From Sphingomonas sp. BK580 (GTDB lineage Bacteria > Pseudomonadota > Alphaproteobacteria > Sphingomonadales > Sphingomonadaceae), in assembly GCF_014194975.1 (NCBI RefSeq), contig NZ_JACIAY010000002.1, positions 602,620 to 666,619 of the forward strand: a DNA stretch of 64,000 nt, in the 5' to 3' direction. Positions 1 through 9,243 of this stretch are shown one piece after another (position 1 is the stretch's first letter; each line of letters starts with the position of its first letter). The notes under the pieces are model-generated. The model did no database searches. It was not told the DNA's origin and worked only from the letters and a program-made list of their open reading frames with translations. A program made the translations under genes and the position numbers.

Positions 1-43
1 CCAGCAACCGGCGGGTCAGCGCCGCGCCCCTCGTCTTGGTCAT
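1..43 (-). CDS. Start of an exported protein cut by the window edge (possibly SurA)
   Basis: Only 14 codons lie inside the window. An ATG at 41-43 (minus strand) opens a basic, leucine-rich start (MTKTRGAALTRRLL) that runs off the left edge and resembles the beginning of a signal peptide. It is 112 bp downstream of lptD on the same strand. In alphaproteobacteria lptD is commonly followed by surA, the periplasmic prolyl isomerase that chaperones outer-membrane proteins, so SurA is the best guess, but from gene order alone. Confidence 0.35.
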   Translation of the reverse strand, partial: MTKTRGAALTRRLL

Positions 44-155
44 CACGTGTGTCTCGAAATCCCTATCGCGTCGCCGCACGTCGATCGCTTCCACCACGGC
101 TCCCGGACACCGGTCGCGGACGACCGGTCCTGCCCGGAGCGAACTGAACAGGGGC

Positions 156-2390
156 TTAGCGGCCGAGGTTCTTGAAGGAAAGCGTCAACAGGTAACTGTC
201 GCCGCGGCGGGCATCGCCGACGGTGCGATAGTCGCGCTTCCACGTCAGACCCAGTTCGAGACAATCGTCCTGATAGGCCACGCCGAGGCGATGGCGGATC
301 GGCGTGAAGCCGTCCGCCTGCGACAGCGGGTCCTCGGCGCGGTCGGTGAGGTCGACGACCGCCGAGCCCCACAACGACCAGAAGCGCGCGAAGGCGACGC
401 GCCCGCCGGCGCGGACTTCCTCGCGGTCCTGCAGATCCTCCAGCTCGGTGATGTCGCGGTTGAGGCGGAGATAGCCGAGGGTCGCGTAGGTCCGGCGCGA
501 GCCGATCGTGGCGTCGAGCTCGTTGCGCCGTACCGCGAAGCTGCCCTTGTCGAGCCGATAGCGGTGCGTGAGCGTGACGAACTCGCCGATCCGCACGTTG
601 GTGCGTCCGACGATGTCGGAGAAGCGGTCGGACAGGCCGGTGCCGTCGGGCAGGATGCTCGGCCGCGAGTTGAGCCGGTAGCTCTGGCCGACGTTGGTGG
701 TGATCGCGACGCCGGGGAGATCGAGCGACCAGTCCGCGCCGTAGGTCACCCGGCTCGAATCCTCCCACCGGTCGTAGCCGGGGAAGCGATTGAGCGCGAA
801 GAGGTTGGAGTCCTCCAGGTCGACCGCGCGCGCGTCCTCGTTGGGCACCTGGATGTTGCGCGTGCGCGGCGTGGCGACGACCTGGACCCGCGGCGAGAAG
901 CGCTGCAGGCCGCCGAACAGCTCCCCGACGAAGGGCCAGCGCACGTCCGCCGCGAGCGCGCCGATCGCGCGCGTCTGAAAGCCCTCGACGCCACGATACT
1001 GGTCGACCACCGTCGCCGCCGTGTCGTCCGAATTGTAGGCGTCGCCGCGGGCATAGGCGGTGAGCGTCACTTCCTGGCCCATCACGGTGACGCCGCGCCA
1101 GTCCCAGCGCGCGCTGGCGAACGCGCGCTGCGTGTCCTGCCCCGCCTTGCGCCCGATCGCGAGCGTGTTGAACTGGAGCTGGAGCACGCCGCCGAGCGGC
1201 GCGTCGGTGAGGCGGCGGCGATAATCCAGCTCGGGCAGCGCCACCGGCTGCATGCCCTGGCGATCGCCGACGCGGAGCGTCTGCACCGCCCAGCCGGCGA
1301 GCGACAGATAGCTGTCCGTGTCGATCCGCTCGAGCGCGACCGTGGTGCGCAGACGGTCGTCGTTGGAGATGTCGTAGCGGCGCAGGAAGGTGCGGTCGGT
1401 GACGATCCGCATCGAGCCCGAGATGCTCCAGTTCGGATCGAGCTGGAAGCGCCCGCTGCCATCGAGATAGCCGCGGAAGGCACGCGTCGTGTCCGAGGTG
1501 AAGCCGCTCGACAGGTCGTCGCTGCGTCGGCTGCTCGTGGCATAGCCCGCGATCGAATAGGCGCCGAGCTCGTCGACCGCGCTGTATCGCGCCTCGAGCA
1601 TCGGCACCTCGGACGAGAACAGGTGCGGCGCGATGACGAGCGAGCGGCTCGGGCCGAGCGCGACGTTGAACGGCAGCACCAACTCGGCGCCGTTGAGCCG
1701 GGTGAGGCCGATCGACGGGGTGAGCAGACCGGTGTCGTTGCTCTGCGCGACCGAGTGGCTGAAGCGAGGCAGGGACGGGCTGGTCAGGCCGAACAGATGG
1801 AAGCGCGCGCCCTGGTAGGATACGCGCTGGCGGTCGGCGTCATAGGTTACCTTGACCGCGGTGATCTTCCACGCCGGTTCCTTGGGGCAGCCGTCCGAGT
1901 CGGTCACCGCGCAGGGCGAATAGACCGCACGGTCGAGATTGTAGATGCCGCTCGGCTCGCGCGTGCCGCGCACCGCGGCGAGCCGGCCGCCCTGCTCGAG
2001 CACCACCAGCAGATTGTCGACCACGCCGTCGCGCAGCGTGTCGGTCAGCTCGATCGAGTCGCCATAGGCGATGTCCCCCTCGGGGTTCGTCACGGCGACG
2101 TTGCCGGTGGCGACCACCTTGCCGGTCTTGCGATTCCACACGACCCGCTCGGCGCGCAGGCGATCCGCCGCGCGCGTCATCCGCACCTCGCCGGTCGCGG
2201 TCACGACGTCGGCATCGGTATCATATTCGAGCGTGGCGGCGCTGAACTGCACCTGCTCGGTCTCGGTCGTCGCCCCCGGCGCCGACGACGACGCGGCCGG
2301 CGCGGCGGGTGCGCCCGGTGCCTGCGCCGCGGCCGGGGCGGTGGCGAGCAGCCACAGCGCGCCGCCGGCGAGAAGATCGTTACGCGTCAC
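156..2390 (-). CDS. lptD: LPS-assembly outer-membrane protein LptD
   Basis: 744 residues. LptD with the lipoprotein LptE inserts lipopolysaccharide into the outer leaflet of the outer membrane. A signal peptide (about residues 1-23, ending in AAAQA) is followed by a low-complexity Ala/Pro linker. Next is an LptA/OstA-like beta-jellyroll (about 45-135, with repeated ATGEV and ATGNV turns), then a long LptD barrel domain to the C-terminus (SFKNLGR). Cysteines are visible at about 160, 168 and 710; LptD proteins use N- and C-terminal Cys pairs for disulfides, so this set is smaller than the four in E. coli. Length suits alphaproteobacterial LptD. A probable surA follows; pepA is divergent across a 145-bp gap. 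Confidence 0.95.
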   Translation of the reverse strand: MTRNDLLAGGALWLLATAPAAAQAPGAPAAPAASSSAPGATTETEQVQFSAATLEYDTDADVVTATGEVRMTRAADRLRAERVVWNRKTGKVVATGNVAVTNPEGDIAYGDSIELTDTLRDGVVDNLLVVLEQGGRLAAVRGTREPSGIYNLDRAVYSPCAVTDSDGCPKEPAWKITAVKVTYDADRQRVSYQGARFHLFGLTSPSLPRFSHSVAQSNDTGLLTPSIGLTRLNGAELVLPFNVALGPSRSLVIAPHLFSSEVPMLEARYSAVDELGAYSIAGYATSSRRSDDLSSGFTSDTTRAFRGYLDGSGRFQLDPNWSISGSMRIVTDRTFLRRYDISNDDRLRTTVALERIDTDSYLSLAGWAVQTLRVGDRQGMQPVALPELDYRRRLTDAPLGGVLQLQFNTLAIGRKAGQDTQRAFASARWDWRGVTVMGQEVTLTAYARGDAYNSDDTAATVVDQYRGVEGFQTRAIGALAADVRWPFVGELFGGLQRFSPRVQVVATPRTRNIQVPNEDARAVDLEDSNLFALNRFPGYDRWEDSSRVTYGADWSLDLPGVAITTNVGQSYRLNSRPSILPDGTGLSDRFSDIVGRTNVRIGEFVTLTHRYRLDKGSFAVRRNELDATIGSRRTYATLGYLRLNRDITELEDLQDREEVRAGGRVAFARFWSLWGSAVVDLTDRAEDPLSQADGFTPIRHRLGVAYQDDCLELGLTWKRDYRTVGDARRGDSYLLTLSFKNLGR

Positions 2391-2535
2391 GTCGCTTCCG
2401 TTGCACCCCCGCGCGCGCGGCCGGGATGGCGACGGCGCAACGCCGCCCTATCGCATCGCGCACGCGCGGCTGCAACGCTTTGCCAGTTCACGCGCTCGGC
2501 CTTATTCAACGCGCATGATCGAGAAGGACAGTCGC

Positions 2536-3990
2536 ATGAAGATCGCGTTCGCCGCCACCCGCCCCGACACCGCCCCCGCCGCGGGGGAGGTGCTGGCGCT
2601 GCCGGTACAGAAGGGTGGCGGCACCGCCGGGCTGGTGGAGGGCGCCGACGTCCTCCTCGCCGCGGCAGCGACGGGCCAGCGCTTCGACGGCGAGGCGGGC
2701 GGCGTCGCCGAGCTGTTCGTCCCCGCCGAGGCTGGCGCGCGCCGCGTGCTGCTGCTCGGCGTCGGCGCGGGTGACGATGCCGCCTACGAGCGCGCGGGCG
2801 GGGCGCTGACGGCGCGGCTGCTCACCAGCGGCGTCACCGCGGCCGTCGCCGACCTCAGCGGCGCGGCGCCGCTGGCGGCGGCACGCTTCGCGGCTGGCGC
2901 GGCGCAGCGCGCGTGGCGCTTCGACGAGTATCGCACCAAGCTCGCCGACAAGCAGAAGCCCACCCTCGCGACGCTCACCGTCGTGGGCAGCGACGCGGCG
3001 TGGCGCGACCGCGCCGCGGTGACCGACGGGGTCGCGCTCGCCCGCCTCCTGGCCACGCTGCCGCCCAACATCCTCTACCCCGAGACCTTCGTCGAGCGCG
3101 TCCTCGCCGCGGTGGACGGGCTGGGCCTGGAGGTGACGGTGCTGACCGAGGCCGAGATGCGCGAGCTCGGCATGGGCGCGCTGCTCGGCGTCAGCCAGGG
3201 CTCTACCCGCGACGCGCGCGTCCTCGCGCTGCGCTGGACCGGCGCGGATGAGGGCGCGCCGCTGACCGCGCTGGTCGGCAAGGGAGTGACCTTCGACACC
3301 GGCGGCATCTCGATCAAGCCGGCGGCGGGGATGGAGGACATGAAGTGGGACATGGGCGGCGCCGCCGCGGTGGCGGGTGCCATGCTCGCGCTGGCGAAGC
3401 GCGGCGCCAAGGCCAATGTCATCGGCGTCATGGGGCTGGTCGAGAACATGCCCGACGGCAACGCGCAGCGGCCGGGCGACGTCGTCACCACCATGTCGGG
3501 CCAGACCGTGGAGGTGATCAACACCGACGCGGAAGGGCGGCTGGTGCTGTGCGACTGCCTCACCTGGGTGCAGCGCGAGCACAAGCCGACGCGGATCGTC
3601 GACCTCGCGACGCTGACGGGCGCGATGATCGTCAGTCTCGGCAACGAATATGGCGGTCTCTTCAGCAACGACGACGCGCTGGCCGACGCGCTGCTCGCCG
3701 CCGGGCGCGCCTCGGGTGATCAGCTGTGGCGCTTCCCGCTCGCCGACGCCTACGACCGGCTGATCGACTCGCCGATCGCCGACGTGAAGAACGTCGGGCC
3801 GCGCGGCGCCGGCTCGATCACCGCGGCGCAGTTCCTCCAGCGCTTCGTCGACGCGGGCGTCGCCTGGGCGCACCTCGACATCGCGGGCATGGTCTGGGCC
3901 GACAAGGACGGGCCGACCTGGGCCAAGGGCGCCACCGGCTATGGCGTGCGCGTGCTCGACCGCTTCGTCGCGGACGCCTGCGAGGCGTGA
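2536..3990 (+). CDS. pepA: Leucyl aminopeptidase (M17 family)
   Basis: 484 residues. A cytosolic two-metal aminopeptidase that removes N-terminal residues during peptide turnover. The M17 signature NTDAEGRL is at about residues 328-335, and the metal and active-site segment GKGVTFDTGGISIKP is at about 250-264. The N-terminal macro-like domain (1-165) is less conserved, as is usual. An upstream in-frame ATG exists at 2515, but the ATG at 2536 has AGAAGGA eight bases before it and gives the typical start (MKIAFA), so it is preferred. The stop overlaps a possible GTG start of holC. pepA next to holC is a common proteobacterial pairing. Confidence 0.96.
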   Translation: MKIAFAATRPDTAPAAGEVLALPVQKGGGTAGLVEGADVLLAAAATGQRFDGEAGGVAELFVPAEAGARRVLLLGVGAGDDAAYERAGGALTARLLTSGVTAAVADLSGAAPLAAARFAAGAAQRAWRFDEYRTKLADKQKPTLATLTVVGSDAAWRDRAAVTDGVALARLLATLPPNILYPETFVERVLAAVDGLGLEVTVLTEAEMRELGMGALLGVSQGSTRDARVLALRWTGADEGAPLTALVGKGVTFDTGGISIKPAAGMEDMKWDMGGAAAVAGAMLALAKRGAKANVIGVMGLVENMPDGNAQRPGDVVTTMSGQTVEVINTDAEGRLVLCDCLTWVQREHKPTRIVDLATLTGAMIVSLGNEYGGLFSNDDALADALLAAGRASGDQLWRFPLADAYDRLIDSPIADVKNVGPRGAGSITAAQFLQRFVDAGVAWAHLDIAGMVWADKDGPTWAKGATGYGVRVLDRFVADACEA

Positions 3991-4022
3991 GCCCGGTGGC
4001 GGGCGATCCGAGCGGGCGGACG

Positions 4023-4463
4023 GTGCAGGTGGACTTCTACCACCTGACCCGCATGCCGCTCGAGCGCGCGCTGCCGCAGGTGGCCGAGAAGGTGGTGGCG
4101 AACGGCGCGCGGCTGCTGATCGTCGCCGCCGAGGAGGAGCAGCGGCTGGCGCTCGACCGGCTGCTGTGGAGCTACGCGCCCGCCAGCTTCCTGCCACACG
4201 CGCGGCTGGGCGGCAGCGACGACCAGCGCCAGCCGGTGCTGATCGCGGGCACGCTCGACGCCGCCAACGGCGCGCGCCACGTCGCGCTGGTAGATGGGGA
4301 GTGGCGCGAGGACGCGCTCGACTTCGAGCGCGTGTTCCACTTCTTCGCCGAGGATCAGATCGCGCCCGCGCGCGCGGCATGGAAGGCGCTGGCGGACCAT
4401 CCCGGCGTGGCGCGGCGCTACTGGAAACAGAACGAGAGCGGGCGCTGGGAGCAGGCGGCGTAG
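4023..4463 (+). CDS. holC: DNA polymerase III chi subunit
   Basis: About 146 residues. Chi (HolC) links the clamp-loader complex to single-strand binding protein at the replication fork. The protein has the family pattern: start VQVDFYHL, then a Rossmann-like fold with ARLLIVAAEEEQ, the LDRLLWSYAPASFLPH segment, and C-terminal aromatic residues (RYWKQNESGRWEQAA). The start is uncertain. The GTG at 4023 gives the usual family N-terminus; another in-frame GTG at 3987 would overlap the pepA stop by four bases (GTGA) and add 12 residues. The gene is transcribed with pepA. Confidence 0.9.
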   Translation: MQVDFYHLTRMPLERALPQVAEKVVANGARLLIVAAEEEQRLALDRLLWSYAPASFLPHARLGGSDDQRQPVLIAGTLDAANGARHVALVDGEWREDALDFERVFHFFAEDQIAPARAAWKALADHPGVARRYWKQNESGRWEQAA

Positions 4464-4537
4464 CGCTTGCCTAGCGCCGCGCCCCCGCCTAGGGGAGCGC
4501 CACTTTCCCTATCTCTCAGCAGGAGCCCGTGACCGTC

Positions 4538-4960
4538 ATGGCCGCGAACCGTACCTTCTCGATCATCAAGCCCGACGCGACGCGTCGCAACCTGACCGGC
4601 GCCGTCACCAAGATGCTCGAGGAGGCGGGGCTCCGCGTCGTCGCGTCCAAGCGGATCCAGATGACCAGGGAGCAGGCCGAGGGCTTCTACGCCGTCCACA
4701 AGGAGCGGCCGTTCTTCGGCGACCTGGTCAGCTTCATGATCTCGGGACCGGTGGTCGTCCAGGTGCTCGAGGGCGAGAACGCGGTGCAGCGCAACCGCGA
4801 CATCATGGGCGCGACCAACCCGGAGAACGCCGCGCCGGGCACGATCCGCAAGGAGCTGGCCGAGTCGATCGAGGCGAACTCGGTGCACGGCTCGGACTCG
4901 GACGAGAATGCCGCGATCGAGATCGCGTACTTCTTCAAGCCGGAAGAGATCGTCGGCTGA
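4538..4960 (+). CDS. ndk: Nucleoside diphosphate kinase
   Basis: 140 residues, the normal family length. It transfers the gamma phosphate of ATP to nucleoside diphosphates through a phosphohistidine. The catalytic His is at residue 117 in [12 protein letters not shown], and the N-terminal [10 protein letters not shown] motif is intact. The ATG at 4538 gives the standard start [13 protein letters not shown]. An in-frame GTG at 4529 is only three bases from the AGGAG at 4521-4525 and is less likely. The gene is preceded by 74 bp of non-coding DNA, so it probably has its own promoter, and it is followed after one base by a GNAT acetyltransferase gene. Confidence 0.96.
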   Translation: MAANRTFSIIKPDATRRNLTGAVTKMLEEAGLRVVASKRIQMTREQAEGFYAVHKERPFFGDLVSFMISGPVVVQVLEGENAVQRNRDIMGATNPENAAPGTIRKELAESIEANSVHGSDSDENAAIEIAYFFKPEEIVG

Positions 4961-4961
4961 G

Positions 4962-5486
4962 ATGACGGCGCCGGCGTGGCGACTGCGCCGCGCCGGCGCG
5001 ACGGACTCGGATGCGCTCGCGCTGGTGGCGGGCGCGACCTTCCTCGAGGCGTTCGCGGGCGTGCTCGACGGTGCCGATATCGTCACCCACGTCGCGCGCA
5101 ACAGCAGCGCGGCGGCGTTCGCGCGCTATCTCGCCGCGGGCGCGCTGGCGACGTTGGCCGAGGTCGAGCCCGGCGCGGCGCCGGTCGGCTACACCCTGCT
5201 CACCCCGCCCGACCTGCCGGTGGCACCGCTGCGGGGTGACATCGAGCTCAAGCGGATCTACGCGCTGGCGCCGTACCACGGCACCGGGCTGGGCGCGGCA
5301 CTGATCGCGCGCGCGCTCGACGACGCGCGCGCGAGCGGGTGCCGTCGTATGTTGCTCGGCGTGTACGGCGGCAACCGGCGCGCGCATCGCTTCTACGAAA
5401 AGCACGGCTTCGCGGTGGTGGGCGAGCGTCGCTTCCTGGTCGGCGCGACCTGGCACGACGATCGCGTCTACGGGCGGACGATGTAG
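4962..5486 (+). CDS. GNAT-family N-acetyltransferase
   Basis: 174 residues. A predicted acetyl-CoA-dependent acetyltransferase of unknown substrate. The GNAT fold is visible: beta strand 4 and the acetyl-CoA loop ELKRIYALAPYHGTGLGAAL (about residues 88-107, with the Q/R-x-x-G-x-G/A-like HGTGLG turn), followed by the alpha-4/beta-5 region LLGVYGGNRRAHRFYEKHGF, which is typical of RimI/PhnO-like members. The start ATG lies one base after the ndk stop, so the gene is probably cotranscribed with ndk. No clear sign ties it to a particular protein or small-molecule substrate. Confidence 0.88.
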   Translation: MTAPAWRLRRAGATDSDALALVAGATFLEAFAGVLDGADIVTHVARNSSAAAFARYLAAGALATLAEVEPGAAPVGYTLLTPPDLPVAPLRGDIELKRIYALAPYHGTGLGAALIARALDDARASGCRRMLLGVYGGNRRAHRFYEKHGFAVVGERRFLVGATWHDDRVYGRTM

Positions 5487-5639
5487 GTCGCGCCACACGT
5501 TACGCAGCGCCGTCGTTGCGAGCGTCGCGCCCTTTCGCGGCGTCATCCCGAACTCGTTACAGGATCCACCGCGCCGCCAGACAAGCTCAGGACGATCGCG
5601 GTGGGCGGGAAAGGACGCTTCCGCTCGCTGGCCGTCGCC
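5487..5639. other. Convergent spacer between the GNAT gene and purN
   Basis: 153 bp between two convergent genes. It contains segments like the intergenic palindromic sequences seen elsewhere in the window (CGTCATCCCGAACTCG at about 5542, and AGACAAGCTCAGGA at about 5579). No open frame with coding character and no U-tract terminator were seen. It probably holds a degraded sphingomonad-type intergenic repeat. Confidence 0.4.
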
Positions 5640-6230
5640 CTACGCCACTCGACCCTCCCGCCAGCTCCCCTCCCGCACGAAGCGCGCCAGCTCCTCGGGA
5701 TACAGCCGGTGCTCCGCCGCCAGCACCCGCTCGGCGAGCGTGTCGGGCGTGTCGCCCGGCTCGATCGGCACCTCCGCCTGGCCGAGCACCGCGCCGCCGT
5801 CGAGTTCCTCGGTGACGACGTGGACCGAGCAGCCCGCGACCGCGTCGCCCGCCGCGATCGCGCGCGCGTGTGTGTCGAGACCCTTGTACTTAGGCAGCAG
5901 CGAGGGATGGATGTTGACGATCCGCCCGCGCCAGCGCGCGACGAGATCGTCCGACAGCAGGCGCATGTAGCCCGCCAGCGCGATCACCTGGACGCCCGCC
6001 GCGCGCAGTGCCGCGTCGAGCGCCGCCTCATAGGCTGGCTTGCCGATACCGCGCGGTGACAGCGCGAAGGTCGCCAGCCCCTGCTCGCGCGCCCAGGCGA
6101 GCCCCGCCGCCTCGGGCTTGTCCGAGGCGACCAGCGCGATCTCGTATGCGTGGCCGGCCGCCGCGGCGAGCGAGCGCATGTTTGACCCGCGGCCCGAGAC
6201 CAGCACCGCCACGCGCACCGGCGCGCTCAT
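5640..6230 (-). CDS. purN: Phosphoribosylglycinamide formyltransferase
   Basis: 196 residues. It catalyses the third step of de novo purine synthesis: formyl transfer from 10-formyl-THF to GAR. The N-terminal Rossmann segment [14 protein letters not shown] is present. The catalytic triad is visible as N106 and H108 ([17 protein letters not shown]) and D144 (TEELDGG). The start ATG overlaps the purM stop (ATGA at 6227-6230), indicating translational coupling in a purM-purN operon. Length is slightly below the E. coli enzyme, which is normal. The start is fixed by the overlap and the family N-terminus. Confidence 0.96.
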   Translation of the reverse strand: MSAPVRVAVLVSGRGSNMRSLAAAAGHAYEIALVASDKPEAAGLAWAREQGLATFALSPRGIGKPAYEAALDAALRAAGVQVIALAGYMRLLSDDLVARWRGRIVNIHPSLLPKYKGLDTHARAIAAGDAVAGCSVHVVTEELDGGAVLGQAEVPIEPGDTPDTLAERVLAAEHRLYPEELARFVREGSWREGRVA

Positions 6231-7318
6231 GCGCGGTGAGTCGCGGTCCAGTCGGCGCGCGCGCTCCACGTCTCGGTCGAGCCCGAGACGGTGCAGCCGC
6301 GCTCGCCCGCCTCGATCCGCCCGATCGTGTGGACCGTCTCGCCCGCGTCGCGGAGCGCCGCGGCGACGGCATCGGCCTGATCCGCGCCGACCACCACCGC
6401 CATGCCGATGCCGCAGTTGAAGGTGCGCGCCATCTCTTCCGGCTCGATCGCGCCCTGCGCCTGGAGGAAGGCCATCAGCCGCGGCTGCTCCCAGGCGTCG
6501 GCGTCGACCATCGCGTGCGTCCCGGCGGGCAGCACGCGCGGGATGTTCTCGAGCAGTCCGCCGCCGGTGATATGCGCCAAACCCTTGATCCTGTGGGCGC
6601 GCAGCAGCGGCAGCAGGCTCGCGACATAGATTCGCGTCGGCGCCATCAGGTGATCGATGAGCAGCTTGTCGGGGTCGAACAGCGCCGGGCGGTCGAGCTT
6701 CCACGCCTTGTCGGCGGCGAGGCGGCGCACCAGCGAGAAGCCGTTGGAGTGGACGCCCGAGGAAGCGAGGCCGAGGATGACGTCGCCCGACGCGATCGTC
6801 GTGCCGGTGAGCACGTCGCCGCGCTCGACCGCGCCGACGCAGAAGCCGGCGAGATCATAGTCGCCCTCGGCGTACATGCCCGGCATCTCCGCGGTCTCGC
6901 CGCCGATGAGCGCGCAGCCGGCGATGCGGCAGCCCTCCGCGATCGAGGCGACCACTCGCTCCGCGACCGCGGTGTCGAGCCGGCCGGTCGCGTAATAGTC
7001 GAGGAAGAACAGCGGCTCGGCGCCCTGAACGATCAGGTCGTTGGCGCACATCGCCACCAGGTCGATGCCGACGCCCTCGTGCCGCTGCCACTCGATCGCG
7101 AGCTTCAGCTTGGTGCCGACGCCATCGTTGGCGGCGACCAGCAGCGGGTCGGTGAAGCCCGCCGCGCGCAGGTCGAAGAAGCCGCCGAAGCCGCCCAGGT
7201 CGGCGTCGGCGCCGGCGCGGCGGGTGGCGCGGGCCAGCGGGGCGATGGCGCGGACCAGCGCGTTGCCGGCGGCGATCGAGACCCCGGCCTGCTCGTAGGT
7301 GTAGCCTTCGTTGCTCAT
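6227..7318 (-). CDS. purM: Phosphoribosylformylglycinamidine cyclo-ligase
   Basis: 363 residues. It closes the imidazole ring (FGAM to AIR) in purine synthesis. Family hallmarks are the N-terminal [15 protein letters not shown] segment, the ATP-binding [10 protein letters not shown] and [27 protein letters not shown] segments, [11 protein letters not shown], and the C-terminal [13 protein letters not shown] and FNCGIGM motifs. The gene is first in a two-gene operon with purN. It is divergent from the exported-protein/hdaA/ppk/ppx operon across 63 bp, which must hold both promoters. Confidence 0.97.
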   Translation of the reverse strand: MSNEGYTYEQAGVSIAAGNALVRAIAPLARATRRAGADADLGGFGGFFDLRAAGFTDPLLVAANDGVGTKLKLAIEWQRHEGVGIDLVAMCANDLIVQGAEPLFFLDYYATGRLDTAVAERVVASIAEGCRIAGCALIGGETAEMPGMYAEGDYDLAGFCVGAVERGDVLTGTTIASGDVILGLASSGVHSNGFSLVRRLAADKAWKLDRPALFDPDKLLIDHLMAPTRIYVASLLPLLRAHRIKGLAHITGGGLLENIPRVLPAGTHAMVDADAWEQPRLMAFLQAQGAIEPEEMARTFNCGIGMAVVVGADQADAVAAALRDAGETVHTIGRIEAGERGCTVSGSTETWSARADWTATHRA

Positions 7319-7381
7319 GGCGACGCGCCTAGCCACATCGCGCTTGGATTTCCACGCCTGCTTCGCCAAAAGACGCGCGAC

Positions 7382-8626
7382 ATGCGACGCCTCCCCGTCA
7401 TCATCGCCGCCGTGGCCGCGGGCGCGCTCGGCGCCGCCGCCGTCGTCGCGCAGATCGAGGGCGGCGACCGCGGCGTCGCCGCCGTGGACAGCTCGGACGA
7501 CTTCGAGGTCAGCGGCGTGCGCGTCGACGTCTCGGGACCCAACGCCGAGGCGGCGCGGCTCGCCGGCTGGCGCGAGGCGCAGCGCAAGGGCTTCACTCAG
7601 CTCGCGCAGCGGCTCGGCGCGGGCGAGCGGACGCTGCCCGACGGCGCGCTCGACTCGGTCGTGTCGAGCATCGTCGTCGAGCAGGAGCAGATCGGGCCCA
7701 GCCGCTACATCGCGCGCCTCGGCCTGCTGTTCGATCGCGCGCGCACCGCCGCGCTGCTCGGCGTCTCGGCTTATGTCGAGCGCTCGCCGCCGTTCGTCGT
7801 CGTGCCGGTGCAATGGGCGACGGGGGTCGGCACCGCGTTCGAGCAGCGGACGCTCTGGCAGGAAGCATGGGCGCGTTTCCGCACCGGCGGCAGCACGATC
7901 GACTATGTCCGGCCGAGCGGCACAGGGCCCGATCCGCTGCTGCTCAACGTCGGCGAGACACAGCGCCCCGACCGCGGCTGGTGGCGTGCCGTGCTCGACC
8001 AATATGGGGCGAGCGACGTGCTGATGCCGACCGCGCGGTTGACGCGTAAGTGGCCGGGCGGGCCGGTGGTGGGCAGTTTCGAGGCGCGCTACGGCCCCGA
8101 TCATCGCCTGCTGCGCGGCTTCACGCTGCGCGTCGGGAGCGCGCGCGGCATACCCGCGCTGCTCGACGAGGCAGTGCGTCGGCTCGACTCGATCTACCAG
8201 GAGGCGCTGCGCGGCGGCGCGCTCGACCCGGACAGCGGGCTCAACCCGATCATGCCCGAGGCGATCCCGACCCCCATCGATCTCACCGACGCTTTCGCCG
8301 ACCTGACCGCGCCGACGGCGGTCACCAGCAGCATCACGGTGCAGTTCGACACCCCCGACGCGGGCGCGGTGACCGGCACCGAGGGCGCGCTGCGCGGGGT
8401 GCCCGGCGTTGCCTCGGCGGCGACGACCAGCCTCGCGCTCGGCGGCGTCTCGCTGATGGCGGTGAGCTACGCGGGCACGCCCGAGGCCTTCCGCGCGGCG
8501 ATGGAGGCGCGCGGCTGGCAGGTGTTCGGCAGCGGCACGACGCTGCGGATCCGGCGCGCGCCGCCCGGCGCGACGCCCGCGGCGCCAGCGCCCGCCGCCG
8601 CGCCGCCGCGCGGACCGGCGGGATGA
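7382..8626 (+). CDS. Exported protein of unknown function, conserved purM-hdaA neighbour
   Basis: 414 residues. An N-terminal hydrophobic segment (about 5-24, [19 protein letters not shown]) predicts export or an anchor. A periplasmic alpha/beta domain follows (about 35-250), with the early stretch [19 protein letters not shown] resembling DUF2066-type bacterial proteins. The last 80 residues include a compact ferredoxin-like-looking stretch (about 310-395) and a Pro/Ala tail. No catalytic motif was recognised. It sits between purM (divergent) and hdaA, and its stop overlaps the hdaA start (ATGA). The function is unknown; the coupling suggests at most co-regulation with the ppk-ppx operon. 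Confidence 0.8.
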   Translation: MRRLPVIIAAVAAGALGAAAVVAQIEGGDRGVAAVDSSDDFEVSGVRVDVSGPNAEAARLAGWREAQRKGFTQLAQRLGAGERTLPDGALDSVVSSIVVEQEQIGPSRYIARLGLLFDRARTAALLGVSAYVERSPPFVVVPVQWATGVGTAFEQRTLWQEAWARFRTGGSTIDYVRPSGTGPDPLLLNVGETQRPDRGWWRAVLDQYGASDVLMPTARLTRKWPGGPVVGSFEARYGPDHRLLRGFTLRVGSARGIPALLDEAVRRLDSIYQEALRGGALDPDSGLNPIMPEAIPTPIDLTDAFADLTAPTAVTSSITVQFDTPDAGAVTGTEGALRGVPGVASAATTSLALGGVSLMAVSYAGTPEAFRAAMEARGWQVFGSGTTLRIRRAPPGATPAAPAPAAAPPRGPAG

Positions 8627-9243
8627 GTCAATTCGCGCTGCCGCTGGCGTTGCCCATCGACGCGCGCGACGCCGAGTTCCTCGTCACCGACTCCAACGCC
8701 GCCGCGGTGCGGCTGCTCGATCACTGGGCCACCTGGCCGGTGCGCACCGCGATCGTCGCCGGCCCGCCGCGCTCGGGGCGCACGCTGCTGGGGCAGATCT
8801 TCGCGGCGCGCTCGGGCGGTTATCTCATCGACGATGCCGAGACCCGCGAGGAGGAAGCGCTGTTTCACGCCTGGAACCGGGCGCAGGACGAGCGGCGCCC
8901 GCTGCTGCTGCTCGCCGCGGCGCTGCCGCCCGCCTGGGCGATCGCGCTGCCCGACCTGCGCACGCGCCTCGCCGCCAGCCCGGCGGCGACGATCGGCGCG
9001 CCCGATGACGCGCTGGTGCGCGCGCTGCTCGAGCGGGGCTTCGCGCGCCGTCACCTCGACGCGCGGCCCGAGTTGATCGCCTGGCTCGCCGCGCGGGTCG
9101 AGCGGAGTCATGCCGCTGTCATCGATGCTATAGAGAGACTGGACCGCGCCGCGCTGGCGGGTCGGCGCCGACTGTCGATCCCGCTGGCGCGCGAAACCCT
9201 CCAGCCCGACGCGGCGTTGACCGCGCAGAGCGACGATCCATGA
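8623..9243 (+). CDS. hdaA: DnaA-related regulatory protein (HdaA-like), shortened
   Basis: 206 residues. Hda-type proteins are DnaA-like AAA+ paralogues that work with the sliding clamp to switch off DnaA-ATP after initiation. The N-terminus QFALPLAL resembles the clamp-binding peptide expected there. The P-loop is altered: residues 47-54 read GPPRSGRT, with Arg where Lys is normal, and the following Walker-B-like strand is short (YLIDDAE). The C-terminal lid region (about 125-190) is recognisable. It is shorter than typical Hda. It is coupled by 4-base overlaps to the preceding exported protein and to ppk. The assignment rests on length, order and weak motifs. Confidence 0.75.
   Translation: MSQFALPLALPIDARDAEFLVTDSNAAAVRLLDHWATWPVRTAIVAGPPRSGRTLLGQIFAARSGGYLIDDAETREEEALFHAWNRAQDERRPLLLLAAALPPAWAIALPDLRTRLAASPAATIGAPDDALVRALLERGFARRHLDARPELIAWLAARVERSHAAVIDAIERLDRAALAGRRRLSIPLARETLQPDAALTAQSDDP

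Noticed and set aside
36..2774. Very long open frame on the plus strand over lptD
   Set aside because: High-GC DNA leaves the antisense frames open; lptD has signal peptide and domain motifs, while the plus frame is Arg/Ala-rich without any domain.
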